A DNA stretch of 64,000 nucleotides from Planococcus citri (lineage: Eukaryota; Arthropoda; Insecta; Hemiptera; Pseudococcidae). The notes under the pieces are model-generated. The model was not told the DNA's origin. It did not search any database and saw only the letters and a program-made list of their open reading frames with translations. Every line of letters starts with the position of its first letter. Within the stretch, counting starts at the first letter, position 1. The position numbers and the translations under genes were made by a program. This document shows, in pieces, positions 10,854-21,340 of the stretch. The stretch covers positions 89,057,469 through 89,121,468 of the forward strand of contig NC_088677.1 in the NCBI RefSeq assembly GCF_950023065.1, in the 5' to 3' direction.

Positions 10854-11245
10854 TACCCTCCCTGTATGGAAGCAGGGAGGACACTGAAGCTGGCCACACT
10901 GGGTGGTAGAATCTTCCTTTATGGCTCTGAGAACAAGATATTTCATCGCGTTAGTGTATCTGTGATTTGTGAAGATCAGGCTGTAGGGGTGTCCCAGATC
11001 GTTGGATACAACTAGCTGGTCCATGGCCCTATCAACTATCCTACACGCCACATTTTGCTATTCGATATCGGCAAAGTATTTCCCCAGAATGGACTGGGGG
11101 GCTGATTGGATTGTCCTTAAGAGTTGGCTTTTTTGTATGATCAAAGAATGACCTCACCACTAGAAGTCTCGAGTTGACATTTTCTAACTTGTGGCTGTTC
11201 TCATACGGTCCTGGTGGTATAACCCTTGTACCAAAGATTAGAAGA
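10854..11245 (-). pseudogene. Decayed coding fragment of about 130 codons, unrecognised
   Basis: On the minus strand, an open frame entering from the border of the next element reads LIFGTRVIPPGPYENSHKL and continues through LLVVRSFFDHTKKP and SPPVHSGEI to a stop near 11047. A one-base shift then continues as VACRIVDRAMDQLVVSNDLG and HPYSLIFTNHRYTNAMKYLV, ending at the 10853 element border. The composition looks like a real protein. I cannot assign a family. Elements bound it on both sides and it lies 5' of the macro-domain pseudogene on the same strand, so a single ancestral polyprotein is plausible but unproven. Confidence 0.5.
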
Positions 11246-11958
11246 AATTGAAGACGTCATAGCAAAAAGGACATATGTGTGAAAGTTGTATTTTGAGAAA
11301 AAACTGTTTGAAAGTTTGAGTGCTCATGAAGTTTAGAAATGTGCATATTTGAACATGGTGACGATTTTATCTCATTTTCCCACTATCTAACAATATGAAA
11401 TGCTATGCACCATCAGTCTGGAGGAAACTGTGTGTTAGCGGTAAGCGCTCAAACATTTTGAATTAAGTATATGTCCTTTTTAAAGCGAAAAATTGGCCAA
11501 TTTTTTTTTTTGATTTAAAAATATTTTTGAGCAAATTTTTGGATTTAAACCAGGTAAATAATGGTTGATAACACCAAGTCGACCATGAGTAACCCATTAT
11601 CTCTGAAAAAAGATCGATATGTTGAGTAAAAGAATAAACAACAACAAAAAAGACGAGTGTTTTTGGCCACTTTTTTCTAATTGATTTAAAAATGTTTTTG
11701 AGCAAATTTCTGGATTTAAACCAGGTAAATAATGGTTGACAACACAAAATCGACCATGAGTAACCCATTATCTCTGCAAAAGTAAATTTTTAATCGACTT
11801 CTCAGTTTTAAAATGGCGATATCTCACTGGTTTTTCGACTTTGTGGAGTGGGGATGGTTTCATATGATAGAGGAAGGTCTGAAGAATAACAATATGGATT
11901 CGTCTCAAAAAGGACATATGTGTCATATATACCCCTTTTTGTTATGACGTCTTCAATT
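11246..11958. mobile_element. Inverted-repeat element, AATTGAAGACGTCAT termini
   Basis: The left end AATTGAAGACGTCATAGC and the right end GTTATGACGTCTTCAATT are inverted repeats of about 16-24 bp. The word AAAAAGGACATATGTGT occurs in direct orientation near each end. The interior holds a direct duplication of about 105 bp (11505-11610 and 11680-11785) with TTTAAACCAGGTAAATAATGG and CATGAGTAACCCATTATCTC. There is no coding capacity and no clear target duplication. Confidence 0.75.
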
Positions 11959-14704
11959 GTGCTGGGAGGGAGGGAGATTTAAATGGTCTGAATATTATTT
12001 TTAAATGTAAGTTAATAATGAAAAAGTACTGATGTTTGCTTGAAAAATTTGTCTTTACAACAACAAAAAAGTAATACAGAGGTAGGGAAAATCGTTAATC
12101 AGACAGTAAACCTCTCCGCAGTTTTGTACAAAAACATAGAAGACTTATGTAATAGGCTTACAGTACCTTGGAAGTCGAAAGACTTGCGGTCTCAGTCGAG
12201 GTGCACACGGTAGAGTATGTAGAAGAGGGTTGTGGGTAAACGCAGCTCGTGCTGGAATTGGTTCTGTAATGCGGTGACATTACTTATATCAATATATAAG
12301 ACGACGTAAAGAGTACGTACTACGTACTTTGTACATCACCATTTATCGCAAGGGAAATGGGAATGCTCCACGTTGCCAGTATATAGAGACGTCTCTATGT
12401 AGAGGAGCCACATCCACATCCACAGCCACATCATCCAGCTCAGGGAAGCGATAAAGCTGGAGAAATTAATTTGAGAAGCGAGCGTCTTATTTTAACCTAA
12501 CGTAACGGTGGTCGTCGCCGCCAATCTATAAATCCTCGACTGGCTGTCGTTTAACTAGAAATTGGACATTTTGAATAATTTAAGGTGACGGCCAAATGGC
12601 AAATGGTACGAGTATCTTATACGTACCTCTACCTACTTTGCTGATGTAAAAAGCATAACAGCAGGCGAGAGAGCGCGTATCGCTATCAACTTTATTAGCT
12701 TTTTGCCATGTTTTTTCGCGAAAGAACACTAGGGCGCCGGGTGAGAGGGGAGGGGTGAGTCAAAATGAGATAGTGTTAAAGAAGAAACACACTCTTGAAA
12801 ATGAATATACAAAACGCTGCTGTGCAGCAAAATATTGCGCTGCGAGCTCGGCGCGTATTACGATTACGATACGATGCGGTTTTATAATTTTAAAAAGATT
12901 AGCGTGATAAAAAGTTCAAAAGCGTTAATTTCGATGTTGAAAAAAAAACGCACAACACGATGTAGAAGATGAGAGAATGTGGTGACGGTGAAGAGGAGAA
13001 CACGAGAAGCCAAAAACAAAAGCCAAAATCTAATACACGTTGCTGTAACGTAAACGTAACAAACAAAAGTTTAACGACCAAGTTAAAATTTTAATTAAAT
13101 GTCGTAAAAGAAAAATCGTTACAAAGTAAATTACGCTTTTATACTTTTTTTTTTTTCAGCTCTCTCGCAAATACCAAAACTATAGGTAGTAGGTACACGT
13201 TGGAATAATACGAACGGAAGTTTTTTTTTCAACTTTCTTTTTTAATACAAAACACAAATAAACATTTTGACAGGTTAGATTAATCTTAACTTTAGGTATG
13301 AATTTTTTCCTATTCGCGTAAAAAAAAACATAAAAAAAACGCAACGAAACTTGTTCAACTTATCTTTTTGCTGGTAGGTATAGCAATGTGGCTAGTATAA
13401 GCAAGTTTTTATACCCTGCCCCCTGTCGCCGCGCCGTTTCCTAAAAGTTGTATTGTTTGTAAGAAGACGTAGGCAAGAAGAGCTTTCTTGTGAAAAGGCA
13501 TTCTAGGATATTTCGCTGTATAGTATAGTAGCAAGCTATACGGGGCCGTCTATAACAAAAGACCCAAAAACAGGCTTATTGCGAACGAACGACGATGGCG
13601 GTGAATAAAGATAAAAATTAACAACATCGCTAACATAATCTGGCCAAAGCCTGCAGGGTCAAAGTGAAATTTACCAAATTCCGTATAAAATATGTCTCGT
13701 GTTGCGAGTTCGCCTCCACGACTTGTGAGGAATTTTTTTTCGCTTTTTATTCAATTTAAAAAGATATTGAGAAAATTTTATAACGTAGTTTCGCCTGCTT
13801 TAAAACTCGAAAACATTTCCCATTAAACGAGTAAAAATTTTTGCGAATTTCTAAAGCCAAATGCAATTCCGCGTAAGCGGCAATAAAAACGCTTTTTCAA
13901 GAAGCGATTTTTATATGTTATGAGAGTTGCTGTATGGAGTTTTTTTTTTTTTTTTTAGTTTTCTCCTGCCACATATTCCTCGGTTCGTTTCATCCTTCTA
14001 GCCCTTTCTCAGTTTCTCTCGCTCTGTGTAGGTAAACTTTGCGCTCACTATATAGGTATAGTATAAGGTCTCGGGATCTCGTATAGCGAGAAAAGTTTGT
14101 CCGTTAGCATTAGAAATTTCCGTCGTGAATAATACCTTTATACTACCTGAGTTGAGTTGAGTCGAGTTTGCCACCGAAATACTTTTCTACTCGTACGTTT
14201 GCGAATTGTCGTGCATCTACGAGCGACGACTACGGTACGAGTATTTTGTAATTTGTCAAATCTTCTCATACCTACGCCTAAACCGAACAGGGTAATTTTT
14301 AAAATTCTCGACTAATTTTATATTCGCGTACGAGTACACGTCACAAAGTTGCCGAAAAAACAAAAAAAAAATGGAAAACTTTCGTCGTTTTGCCATTTAG
14401 AATATTCGATATCGCGAATAGAATAAGCTCGAAATGAAATTCAGCCCAAGAACAAAACGTGTCCTCAATTTGTTTGTGACATCCTCAATTGTCCGATAGT
14501 TTTATTTATATCGTGTTTTTTTTTGCGATTTTTATTCCGCTGGTCCGGAAAAGGTTGCATCGTTTCGACGAAAAACTGAAAAAGCTGTCACTTTTCATCC
14601 GCAAAACTCGATAGTACATATTTTTCTTTCGCGTTTCGTACGAATTGATATCAGTCTCGTTCAATTTGCAGCGAGATTAAATTTTATGCTCTCGAATAAA
14701 AATA
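11959..14704. other. 2.7 kb without recognised gene, low-copy
   Basis: I found no conserved protein, RNA gene or match to other parts of the window. Features seen are poly-T runs (13147, 13940), GC-richer islands around 12380-12550, and many TACGAGT/ACTCGTA words (for example 12607, 14236). It may be intronic or regulatory DNA of a gene lying outside the window; nothing here proves that. Confidence 0.5.
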
Positions 14705-16245
14705 CTTCTTCGTACGGTCAACTTACTGGAAAGAAAAGGCTCGTTAGTCGGGGACCCGCATACAAATTTATTGCACCCGCTTCCCCCCGGGGGCGATCGT
14801 CCGGGGCAACTTTTTTCTTAAAGGGGAAGAGGGAGTACTAAAGAACATTTCTAGCCATTGTCCTCAAAAAAAAGTGGCCCTACTTACAAAATGGTGGTCA
14901 TTTTGAATGACGAGGTCAGCTGAAATTGCAGATTTTGGGTTCCAACATCGCACTTGCACGACATTTTTGAAACTGTACAAAAGTAGATCCAAAGAGCGGG
15001 CAAAAATTTGTCACCTGTCAAAATTTCAAGTGCTAAAGTTTCTTTTTCCATTTTTTGTGAATTTTTGAAAATTAAATTTAGGCCAAAAATGGGTGAAAAA
15101 AATCAAAATTCTACCAAATTGACCTAGAAAGCTGAAATTTGGGATATACACTATTTTCGATCTGCCAAATCGATTGGAAACTGTTTCAAACCGTTTTGAG
15201 TGGTTCTGGAGCCTCCAGCAGATTTTTGAAACTTAAACTTCCCATAAAATTCCACCAAAATGGAGTTGGAAAGCCGAAATTCATTCTGCAAACTAATTTC
15301 AATACGCTACGAAGTCGACTGCTGGTGGATTTCAAGTCGTTTTGGAGCCTCCAGCGACTTATTGAAATGAAATTTCCAAAAAGTAGCGCAGTCGACTTCA
15401 TGTCGTCTTGAAATTAGTTTGCGAAGTAAATTTCAGCTTGCCAACTCCATTTGATAAAATGTTGTGGGAATTTCAAATAATTTTCAAAAAGTTGCTGGAG
15501 GCCTCAAAATGACTTGAACCCACCTGAAGTCGTCTTCAGAATGTGTTAAAATTGGAGTGCGTAGTTTGATGAAATTTTGTGGGAATTTCGAGTTTCAAAA
15601 ATCTGCTGTAGGCTCCAGATCTGCTCAAAACAGTTTGAAACAGTTTCCAATCAATTTGACATGTCGAAAATAGGGTATATCCCAATGTTCAGCTTTCTTG
15701 GTCAATTTGGTAAAATTTTGATGTTTCCCTTCATTTTTGAAAATCAAATTTAGGCCAAAAATGAGAGAAAAGGTCAAAATTCTACCAAATTAACCTAGAA
15801 AGCTGAAATTTGAGGTATACACTATTTTCGATCTGCCAAATCGATTGGAAACTGTTTCAAAACGTTTTGAACAATTCTGGCGCCTCCAGTAGATTTCTGA
15901 AACTTGAAATTCTCTCTAAAATGGAGTTGGAAAGCCGAAATTCATTCTGCAACCTAATTTCAATGCGCTACCGAGTAGACTACAGGTGGATTTTTAGTCG
16001 TTTTGAAGACTCCAGCGACATTTTGAAAGTTGTTCGAGTTTCCAGTAGATTTTTGAAACTGGAAATTTTTACAAAATTTCATCAAAATAAAGATGGAAAG
16101 TCGAAATTTACTCTGCACTCCAATTTTAACACCCTCTGAAGACGACTTCAGGTTGGTTCAAGTCATTTTTGAGCCTCCAGCGACCTTTTGAAAACTCTAG
16201 GAGTCTCCAGCAGACTTTTGAAACTTGAAACTTGAAACTTTCACA
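14705..16245. mobile_element. Foldback cluster A (CTCCAG family)
   Basis: The left terminus is CTTCTTCGTACGGTCAACTT, followed by a GC-rich block and CAACTTTTTTCTTAAAGGGG; the same terminus closes cluster B at about 27162 in reverse. Then come TTTGGGATATACACTATTTTCGA and repeated subunits of about 165 bp built on GGAGCCTCCAGCGACTTTTTGAAA, in both orientations. A reversed arm appears at about 15625-15737 and the forward arm restarts at about 15740. It is non-coding; the apparent frames at 15139-15411 and 15810-16139 are translations of the repeat itself. Confidence 0.75.
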
Positions 16246-16317
16246 ATATTAGTTTGCGGAGTGGCGGATCTGTGGAAAAAGGCGCAGAATGCCAATTTCA
16301 GAAATTGTGATTTTTAT

Positions 16318-16539
16318 CCCCCTCCTGAACAAGGTGTCCATTATTTTTCGCAAGTCATTTTCCCTGACTTTTCCAGGTTTTCCGGACCAATTTCCCAGGT
16401 CATTCTTTCCCATTTTTATATACTTACCCCCCCTTCCCCATACTTTAATTAAAGAACTTGCCGGGGGGAGGAGGGTAATTTTTTCATAAATTCCTCTTCA
16501 AACTGGATTCTTCTTCGAATAAAAAAACAGCTGAACTTC
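16318..16539. repeat. GGTGTCCA dispersed repeat (W1), left half
   Basis: Contains GTGTCCATTATTTTTCGCAAG, CCTGACTTTTCCAGGTTTTCC, ACTTTAATTAAAGA and a TTCTTCGNNTATAAAAAACAGCT block. Parallel copies lie at about 26428-26665 and 62812-62950. Its right end (CTTCGATTAATAACTG) lies at 18637 on the other side of E1, so E1 interrupted it. Confidence 0.75.
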
Positions 16540-17336
16540 TGTGGGGGGAGAAAATTCCAAAAACGATCATAAAATCAAAAATTAAATTTTTGATTTATGG
16601 TTTTTGAAGTTCTTGCAAAAAGTCTCAAAATCCTCAACCTCCTGGTCGAGATGAACTTTTGAAGATTCATTTTCTTTATAAATATAGGATCTGCCGGACC
16701 TCTAAAAGGAGCGATTGGACCTATACCTACTTAGCGGCACTGGATATCCTATCAAGCACTCTCCTGGTTTTGGGTACTATTATAATGGTGTGGTTAGAGT
16801 GATTGTAATTAATATCTCGCTTGATTCGTGACTAGTTCAATGGGATTCTCAGGGTCGTCTGTATTGAGGGCCTTAGGGGGTTCCTCCCAAAGGTTTATAT
16901 AAATTGATTTGTATTTACGTGGGACAGGATGCAACCGATCGTAGATGCATTCAATGGGGAAAATGCTCATAATATGATTCAAAGATCATTGGACGTTCGA
17001 ACTCAATTTGGAGCAATAAAATTGGGATTGGATGAATATTTGGGAATATTCGACTCGTAGCATTTTTCTCTGAGAGACTTAGATACGATTGCGTATCTAA
17101 GTGGGGGCATCTGTAAGGTATTGATACTCACCTCGGGTGTTGATGGAATTATAATTCTTCAGGGACGTAAAATAATACCTGCTTGTCAATAATACCATAA
17201 GTCAATGAAGATAAAAGTCAATAAATAAAAGAACTCGTGACATAGAATTATATAGGGAATATATTTAATCAAAAAGTAGAAAATTGTAGATTTTTGTTGT
17301 TGTCTTGTGGACTTTTTGTGGGTTTGGGGGTTTTTA

Positions 17337-17521
17337 CTTATCCAATAACTTATCCAATAAAGGGCGTAAACGCCGGCGTTTGACTTATCCAATAACTTAT
17401 CCAATAAAACTTATCCAATAAATGGCGGAATGGGACATCGCCGGGTACTTATCCAATAAATGGCAGGGTGCGCAATGCCGGGTACTTATCCAATAACTTA
17501 TCCAATAAACTTATCCAATAG
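17337..17521. repeat. CTTATCCAATA array (nine units) inside E1
   Basis: Nine copies of CTTATCCAATA, arranged as pairs or singles, alternate with 20-27-bp GC-richer spacers. Read on the minus strand each unit contains TTGGATAAG, a GATA-factor-type core. Two spacers form short stems with matched changes: GGCG...CGCC in one and GGCA...TGCC in the next, while the first spacer has GGCGTAAACGCC. The units also contain AATAAA words. The array has an exact structural counterpart in E2. Confidence 0.85.
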
Positions 17522-18483
17522 GGTGTGATTTGGGAAACAAAGGAAAATAAAGGGCCGAAACGACTATCTTCGGTGCCATATTTCGATGGTAATTCAAGAT
17601 GGACAGAATAATTACCATTATATCCAAGGGAATGGGAATTACCACGTATGGCCATGGCAATAACGAGAGTCTCAAGCTCATATCCATTTCTTCGTCGAAG
17701 TATTTATTGGCATGATAGGGACGATGCACCATCTCTAGCATCTCATATTTACAGGACTTGATTTGGATTCAGTTTCTCTTCATTGGATAAGGCCAAGGGA
17801 GGGAAACGAAGGGAGCAGGGACTGATGCATACTTCCTGGGAACCGCGAGGAGGTTAATCCAGCGAGAAGTAGCATTTGGGGGGAGTTCGAATGGTGCCTC
17901 ACCTCTACCTGGGACCGCGAGGAGTGTATTCCAGCGAGTAGAAGATCATCGAAAACCATTCGATGACTAACCTTTCATATCCGGAGATAACGAAAAGTAG
18001 CAGCGTTTTGCTACTTTACATGGGATTATATAGTCACCATCGGGTAGGTGAGAGGGTAGGATAAGTGGCGCACGCGTCGTAGACTTCCGGTGGCGCCAAG
18101 AACCGCGGCTGGCGTTGTATTCGCGTTGTAATCGAGCGTATTCGGCGATATTCGTAAAATAATCGCTTCTGATTGGTTGCCGATGCGGAAGTAGTGGAAA
18201 ACTAGGCGCCACCACCGGAAATACGAGTGTATATTCGCGTGACATCGGCGATATTCGATTATTAATGGGATTTAATTGGACAAATTATCGGAAATACGAA
18301 GGTATTCGTATAAGATCGATAATTGATGTAATCCCATTGGTCAATTGGAATTGTAGAGGGAAAATAGTCGCGGTATGGTCGATTACGTCATAAGTGGTCA
18401 TTAAAGTTGGTCATTTAAGGGGACAGAAAAATAAGCTCCCATAAAAGCGACTGAGAAAAATTCCATCGCCTAAGCGACAGACT

Positions 18484-18636
18484 ATTTTTCTCCCAGTATA
18501 GGTGGCTGAAATAAATTTCTCCCAGTATAGGTGGGAGGTTTTTTCGGATATAATTTTCTCCCAGTATAGGCGACAGAAAATAAATAATTTTCTCCCAGTA
18601 TAGGTGGGAGAAAATGTAAAATTTTCTCCCACTACA
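18484..18636. repeat. Iterated terminal motif CTCCCAGTATAGGTG in E1
   Basis: TTTCTCCCAGTATAGG(T/C)G occurs at about 18485, 18518, 18552 and 18591, and the final partial copy, TTTTCTCCCACTACA, is the element's end. The same arrangement with more decay is found at the right end of E2 (23880-24059). Subterminal copies of a terminal motif are common where a transposase binds. Confidence 0.8.
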
Positions 18637-18640
18637 CTTC

Positions 18641-18960
18641 GATTAATAACTGTTTTAATTGAAAAAAAATTTCAACATGCAAACAGTGGCGTTGCACTCC
18701 AATTTTCCTGGGGGGGGGGGGGGTGAATTTGAACATAAGTACAACGAGAGCAATTACGATATACGCTTTTGGAGGCTTCTAAATGTGAAATTTGTTTATT
18801 TGAAAATGGAAAAAAATCGTCCCTAGCGAAGCGAGGGCGAAATCGTCTGAAAATTTCTATTTCCAGAGGCATAAAAACTATGTTTTTTTTCAAGCGAGGA
18901 CGAAAAGTTTATTTTTTCGATTTTAAAATTTTAGTATTTGAATGATTTTTTTTTTTGAAG
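18641..18960. repeat. Remainder of W1 and 'CCTCGCTTCG' dispersed repeat
   Basis: After the W1 remnant a 14-G run (18710-18723) precedes a block with TTTGGAGGCTTCTAAATGTG, then CTAGCGAAGCGAGGGCGAAA and CAGAGGCATAAAAAC. The block is matched in reverse or forward form near 26270-26410 and 56640-56720. Non-coding. Confidence 0.6.
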
Positions 18961-18984
18961 TAATTGTTGTTTTTGAAAGAAAAA

Positions 18985-19215
18985 ACCAGGGTGTCCACAA
19001 GAATGAAAAACCTGGAAAACCTGGAAAACCTGGAAAACCTGGAAAAGTCAGGGAATTTGGTCGGTCTGGAAAAGTCAGGGAAAAGTCTGGGAATTTCGTA
19101 ATTTTCACGCCAAATCCCTGGAATTTTAAAAAAATATGATCAATTGTAAATTTTGGATAGGACCTGTGATGAAAGAAAAACGTCATTTTTTACTTCTGCA
19201 AAGACAAATCTTGAA
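18985..19215. repeat. GGTGTCCA dispersed repeat (V1) with 9-bp tandem expansion
   Basis: Opens with CCAGGGTGTCCACAAG, then about five tandem GGAAAACCT units (19008-19045), AAAGTCAGGGAATTT and GGACCTGTGATGAAAGAAAAAC. Copy V2 at 26069-26320 has the same order without the expansion. The GKP/PGF repeats seen on translation are an artefact of the 9-bp units. Confidence 0.75.
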
Positions 19216-20389
19216 ACCAAATGCATCTCGTAAATTGGGTGTCCTCTTTGGAAAAGTTTCTCGTCAAGTCTCGCTTTTTCAAAATCTGTTTCTAAAAATT
19301 GAACATTTTTGTGCCGAAACGACTTTCCCTCTCGAATGAATTGTTTACCAAAAGTCTTCCTTTAATTCTGCTTTTGCTTGTTGTCCTATTTGTTGGACAC
19401 TGAAGAACTAAATTCAGACATCCGAGAATTTTGTTTCGAATGTGTTTTTATCTCGGTTCCACGAAACTCGCAATTTTTTTCGAGATTCAAATCTAGAAAG
19501 CTCAGCTGAAGTCTCTCGTCTCTATAAATGAAATATTGCCGCGCTTTTGCGGCGTCTTGCGAATTACTACCTAAATCTAGGCAACTCGCATTATACGTAT
19601 TAAATAGAGTTGCCAATTTTACAGTTACAGGTACCTTTTAAGAACACGAACGCGAACACCTCGCTGAAACATGATTTCAAAAGATAGCTCGACGCTGACC
19701 CGAAATTTTACTCGTACGGATGGACACCTGCCCACGTCGTCGTCGTACATGATGCGAAGCGACCATACGCGATGGATGACGGCATCGGCACCTTCAAAAG
19801 GATTCTACCCAAGTATAATTTAGTTAAAAAGAGCGAACAAGACGGCTAATTTCGAGTTCATATACGACGTTATTTTTGGCGAATTTCAAAGGAATCCTTT
19901 TATAAAATTTCATCGCGTAGCACTTCCGCTTTGTACCTACTCGTACTGTGTATTCGACTCTAGCTAACTTGAGGTTTCATCGTACATATAAACAGCATCA
20001 GTGATGATGTCTCGTCTAATACGTTAGTTATACTCGTATTCTACCTTTGTGCGGATGTATAAAACGTAGGTACCAGCACTTGATGCTACGTTACTTTGAT
20101 CATTGTAAAGGTTTTTTCCCCAGCTATTTCCGCGATTTAAAAAATCAAAAACATTAGTTTATTAACACCTTTTAACTGTCCTCAAAGGTGGAAAATCTGA
20201 TGTAGCCTTATGTTAACGTTTGATGGTTTTTCAATTTGTAAAAGGATAGTTGATAAGGTATCTAAACGATTTTTCTTGCTACATTTTTGCTTTTTTTTTG
20301 ATGACGAGGCACAGGGGACGTGGAAATGAAATTTTAGCGCATTGAAAATCGAACGAGTTGTCAACTTTTTCAAAAATATTTCTCACTAT
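19216..20389. other. No gene seen
   Basis: Short, motif-free frames only. TACGAGT-like words occur (19952, 20035). No RNA gene was found. Confidence 0.5.
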
Positions 20390-20642
20390 TTTTTTTGTAA
20401 TGCTAAAAAGTTTTTTTTTTGTAAAAATTGAAGAAAACCATTTTTTTTAGACAAAATTTAGCCTTGATTCTTGTGTTTAAAAAGTTTGCCTTTTGCGTCA
20501 AAATTGCAAAAAAATCAGTGTTTCATTAAAATTACCAAAAAACCTTGCTTGCTTTGTGCAAAAATTACCAAAATTCTTGCTTTTTTGTGGAAAATAGTAA
20601 AACTATTTTCAAGCTTTTTTGTCGCCAAAAAATCGTTTCACC
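20390..20642. repeat. Degenerate TTTTTGCAAAAATT array
   Basis: Several decayed units of the type 'CTTGCTTTTTTGTGCAAAAATTACCAAAA'. It is the insertion site of E2; similar to the arrays at 29.2, 47-49.6, 50.6 and 62.5 kb. Confidence 0.65.
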
Positions 20643-21049
20643 TGTGGTGGGAGAAAAAACTGGAACCCAATCAAAAACTACCATAAAACAAAAAATTCAG
20701 AAAATTTTTTCGTTTTGAGCTTTGAGGTTTTTGATTTTTGGAATTTCCCAGAAATTTTCCAGAAGGAAAATTTCTGATTTCTTTGAAGATATGGGAGCCG
20801 ACAATACACAACTTAATTGTAACTAATAACCTCATATCCACTTAGTTGTACTGGATATCCTATTATGCACTTGATATGGGAAGGATTGCCCTACACGCTC
20901 AGCTAGTGATTCGTAGCAGCCTTTCTTAGGAAAAAGCCGCGAGATACGTATACTAGCGAGGTGTACCGTTATAGTACACTTTTCTTACTCCCTAATACCG
21001 GAAGGTTTGGTAATGTGTTCGCTGCTAGGTTAGGTACATGATCGTCTGT

Positions 21050-21340
21050 TAATTAGATCATCGTGTGTCTGTGTGAGTACCACCCACACATACACACGCA
21101 AAGGCAATCATTTTATGTATTCTTTGATTGACGTATTAGTGTCACCAACACACAGACACGCAAAGACGATTCTTAAGTGTTTCGTAGGGGAAATGTCAAT
21201 CAAGCTACCTGTCAGGTATATTTGATGCGAGGGCGGCGATCGTTCACACACACAAACGATCGATTTATGTAAATTATAGGGGAAATAGATAGGGTTGGAT
21301 CGTCTATGTACGCATACACGCACACAGACGATAGTCCGAG
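21050..21340. repeat. Cluster of CA-rich hairpins inside E2
   Basis: Three or more short hairpins with CA/GT-rich stems or loops: GTGTGTCTGTGTG...CACACATACACACG (about 21063-21098), GATCGTTCACACACACAAACGATC (about 21238-21262), and ATCGTCTATG...CACACAGACGAT (about 21299-21332). The related string CACACAGACACGCAAAGACGAT lies at about 21149. Stems repeatedly contain ATCGTC/GACGAT. Confidence 0.6.

Larger units (their letters stand above)
16536..18640. mobile_element. E1: large protein-free element with 4-bp target duplication
   Basis: The element is 16540-18636 (2097 bp). It begins TGTGGGGGGAGAAAATT and ends AATTTTCTCCCACTACA, imperfect inverted termini of 17 bp, flanked by CTTC on both sides (16536-16539, 18637-18640). 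The uninterrupted form of the target is seen in the repeat copy at 26640-26665 (AACTTCGATTATCAAC), which confirms both ends. The inside has no protein. From left to right it holds a CTGGATATCCTAT block, nine CTTATCCAATA units (17337-17521), two 'CCTGGGANCCGCGAGGAG' repeats (about 17838 and 17912), inverted GGCGCCACCACCGG blocks, and five copies of a CTCCCAGTATAGG motif leading into the right terminus. It could be a solo LTR (TG...CA ends) or a non-autonomous DNA transposon with subterminal repeats. Confidence 0.85.

Noticed and set aside
15139..16139. Frames containing FSICQIDWKLFQ and similar text recurring at several loci
   Set aside because: The recurrence follows copies of the CTCCAG foldback repeat, and the frames are short and broken in other copies; not a protein family.
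17337..17521. Repeat-spacer pattern resembling a CRISPR array
   Set aside because: The repeats are only 11 bp, spacers are irregular and often absent, the setting is eukaryotic, and no cas genes are present.
18923..19186. Collagen-like GKP/PGF repeat frames on both strands
   Set aside because: They come from a five-fold 9-bp tandem (GGAAAACCT) inside dispersed repeat V1; there is no surrounding protein context.
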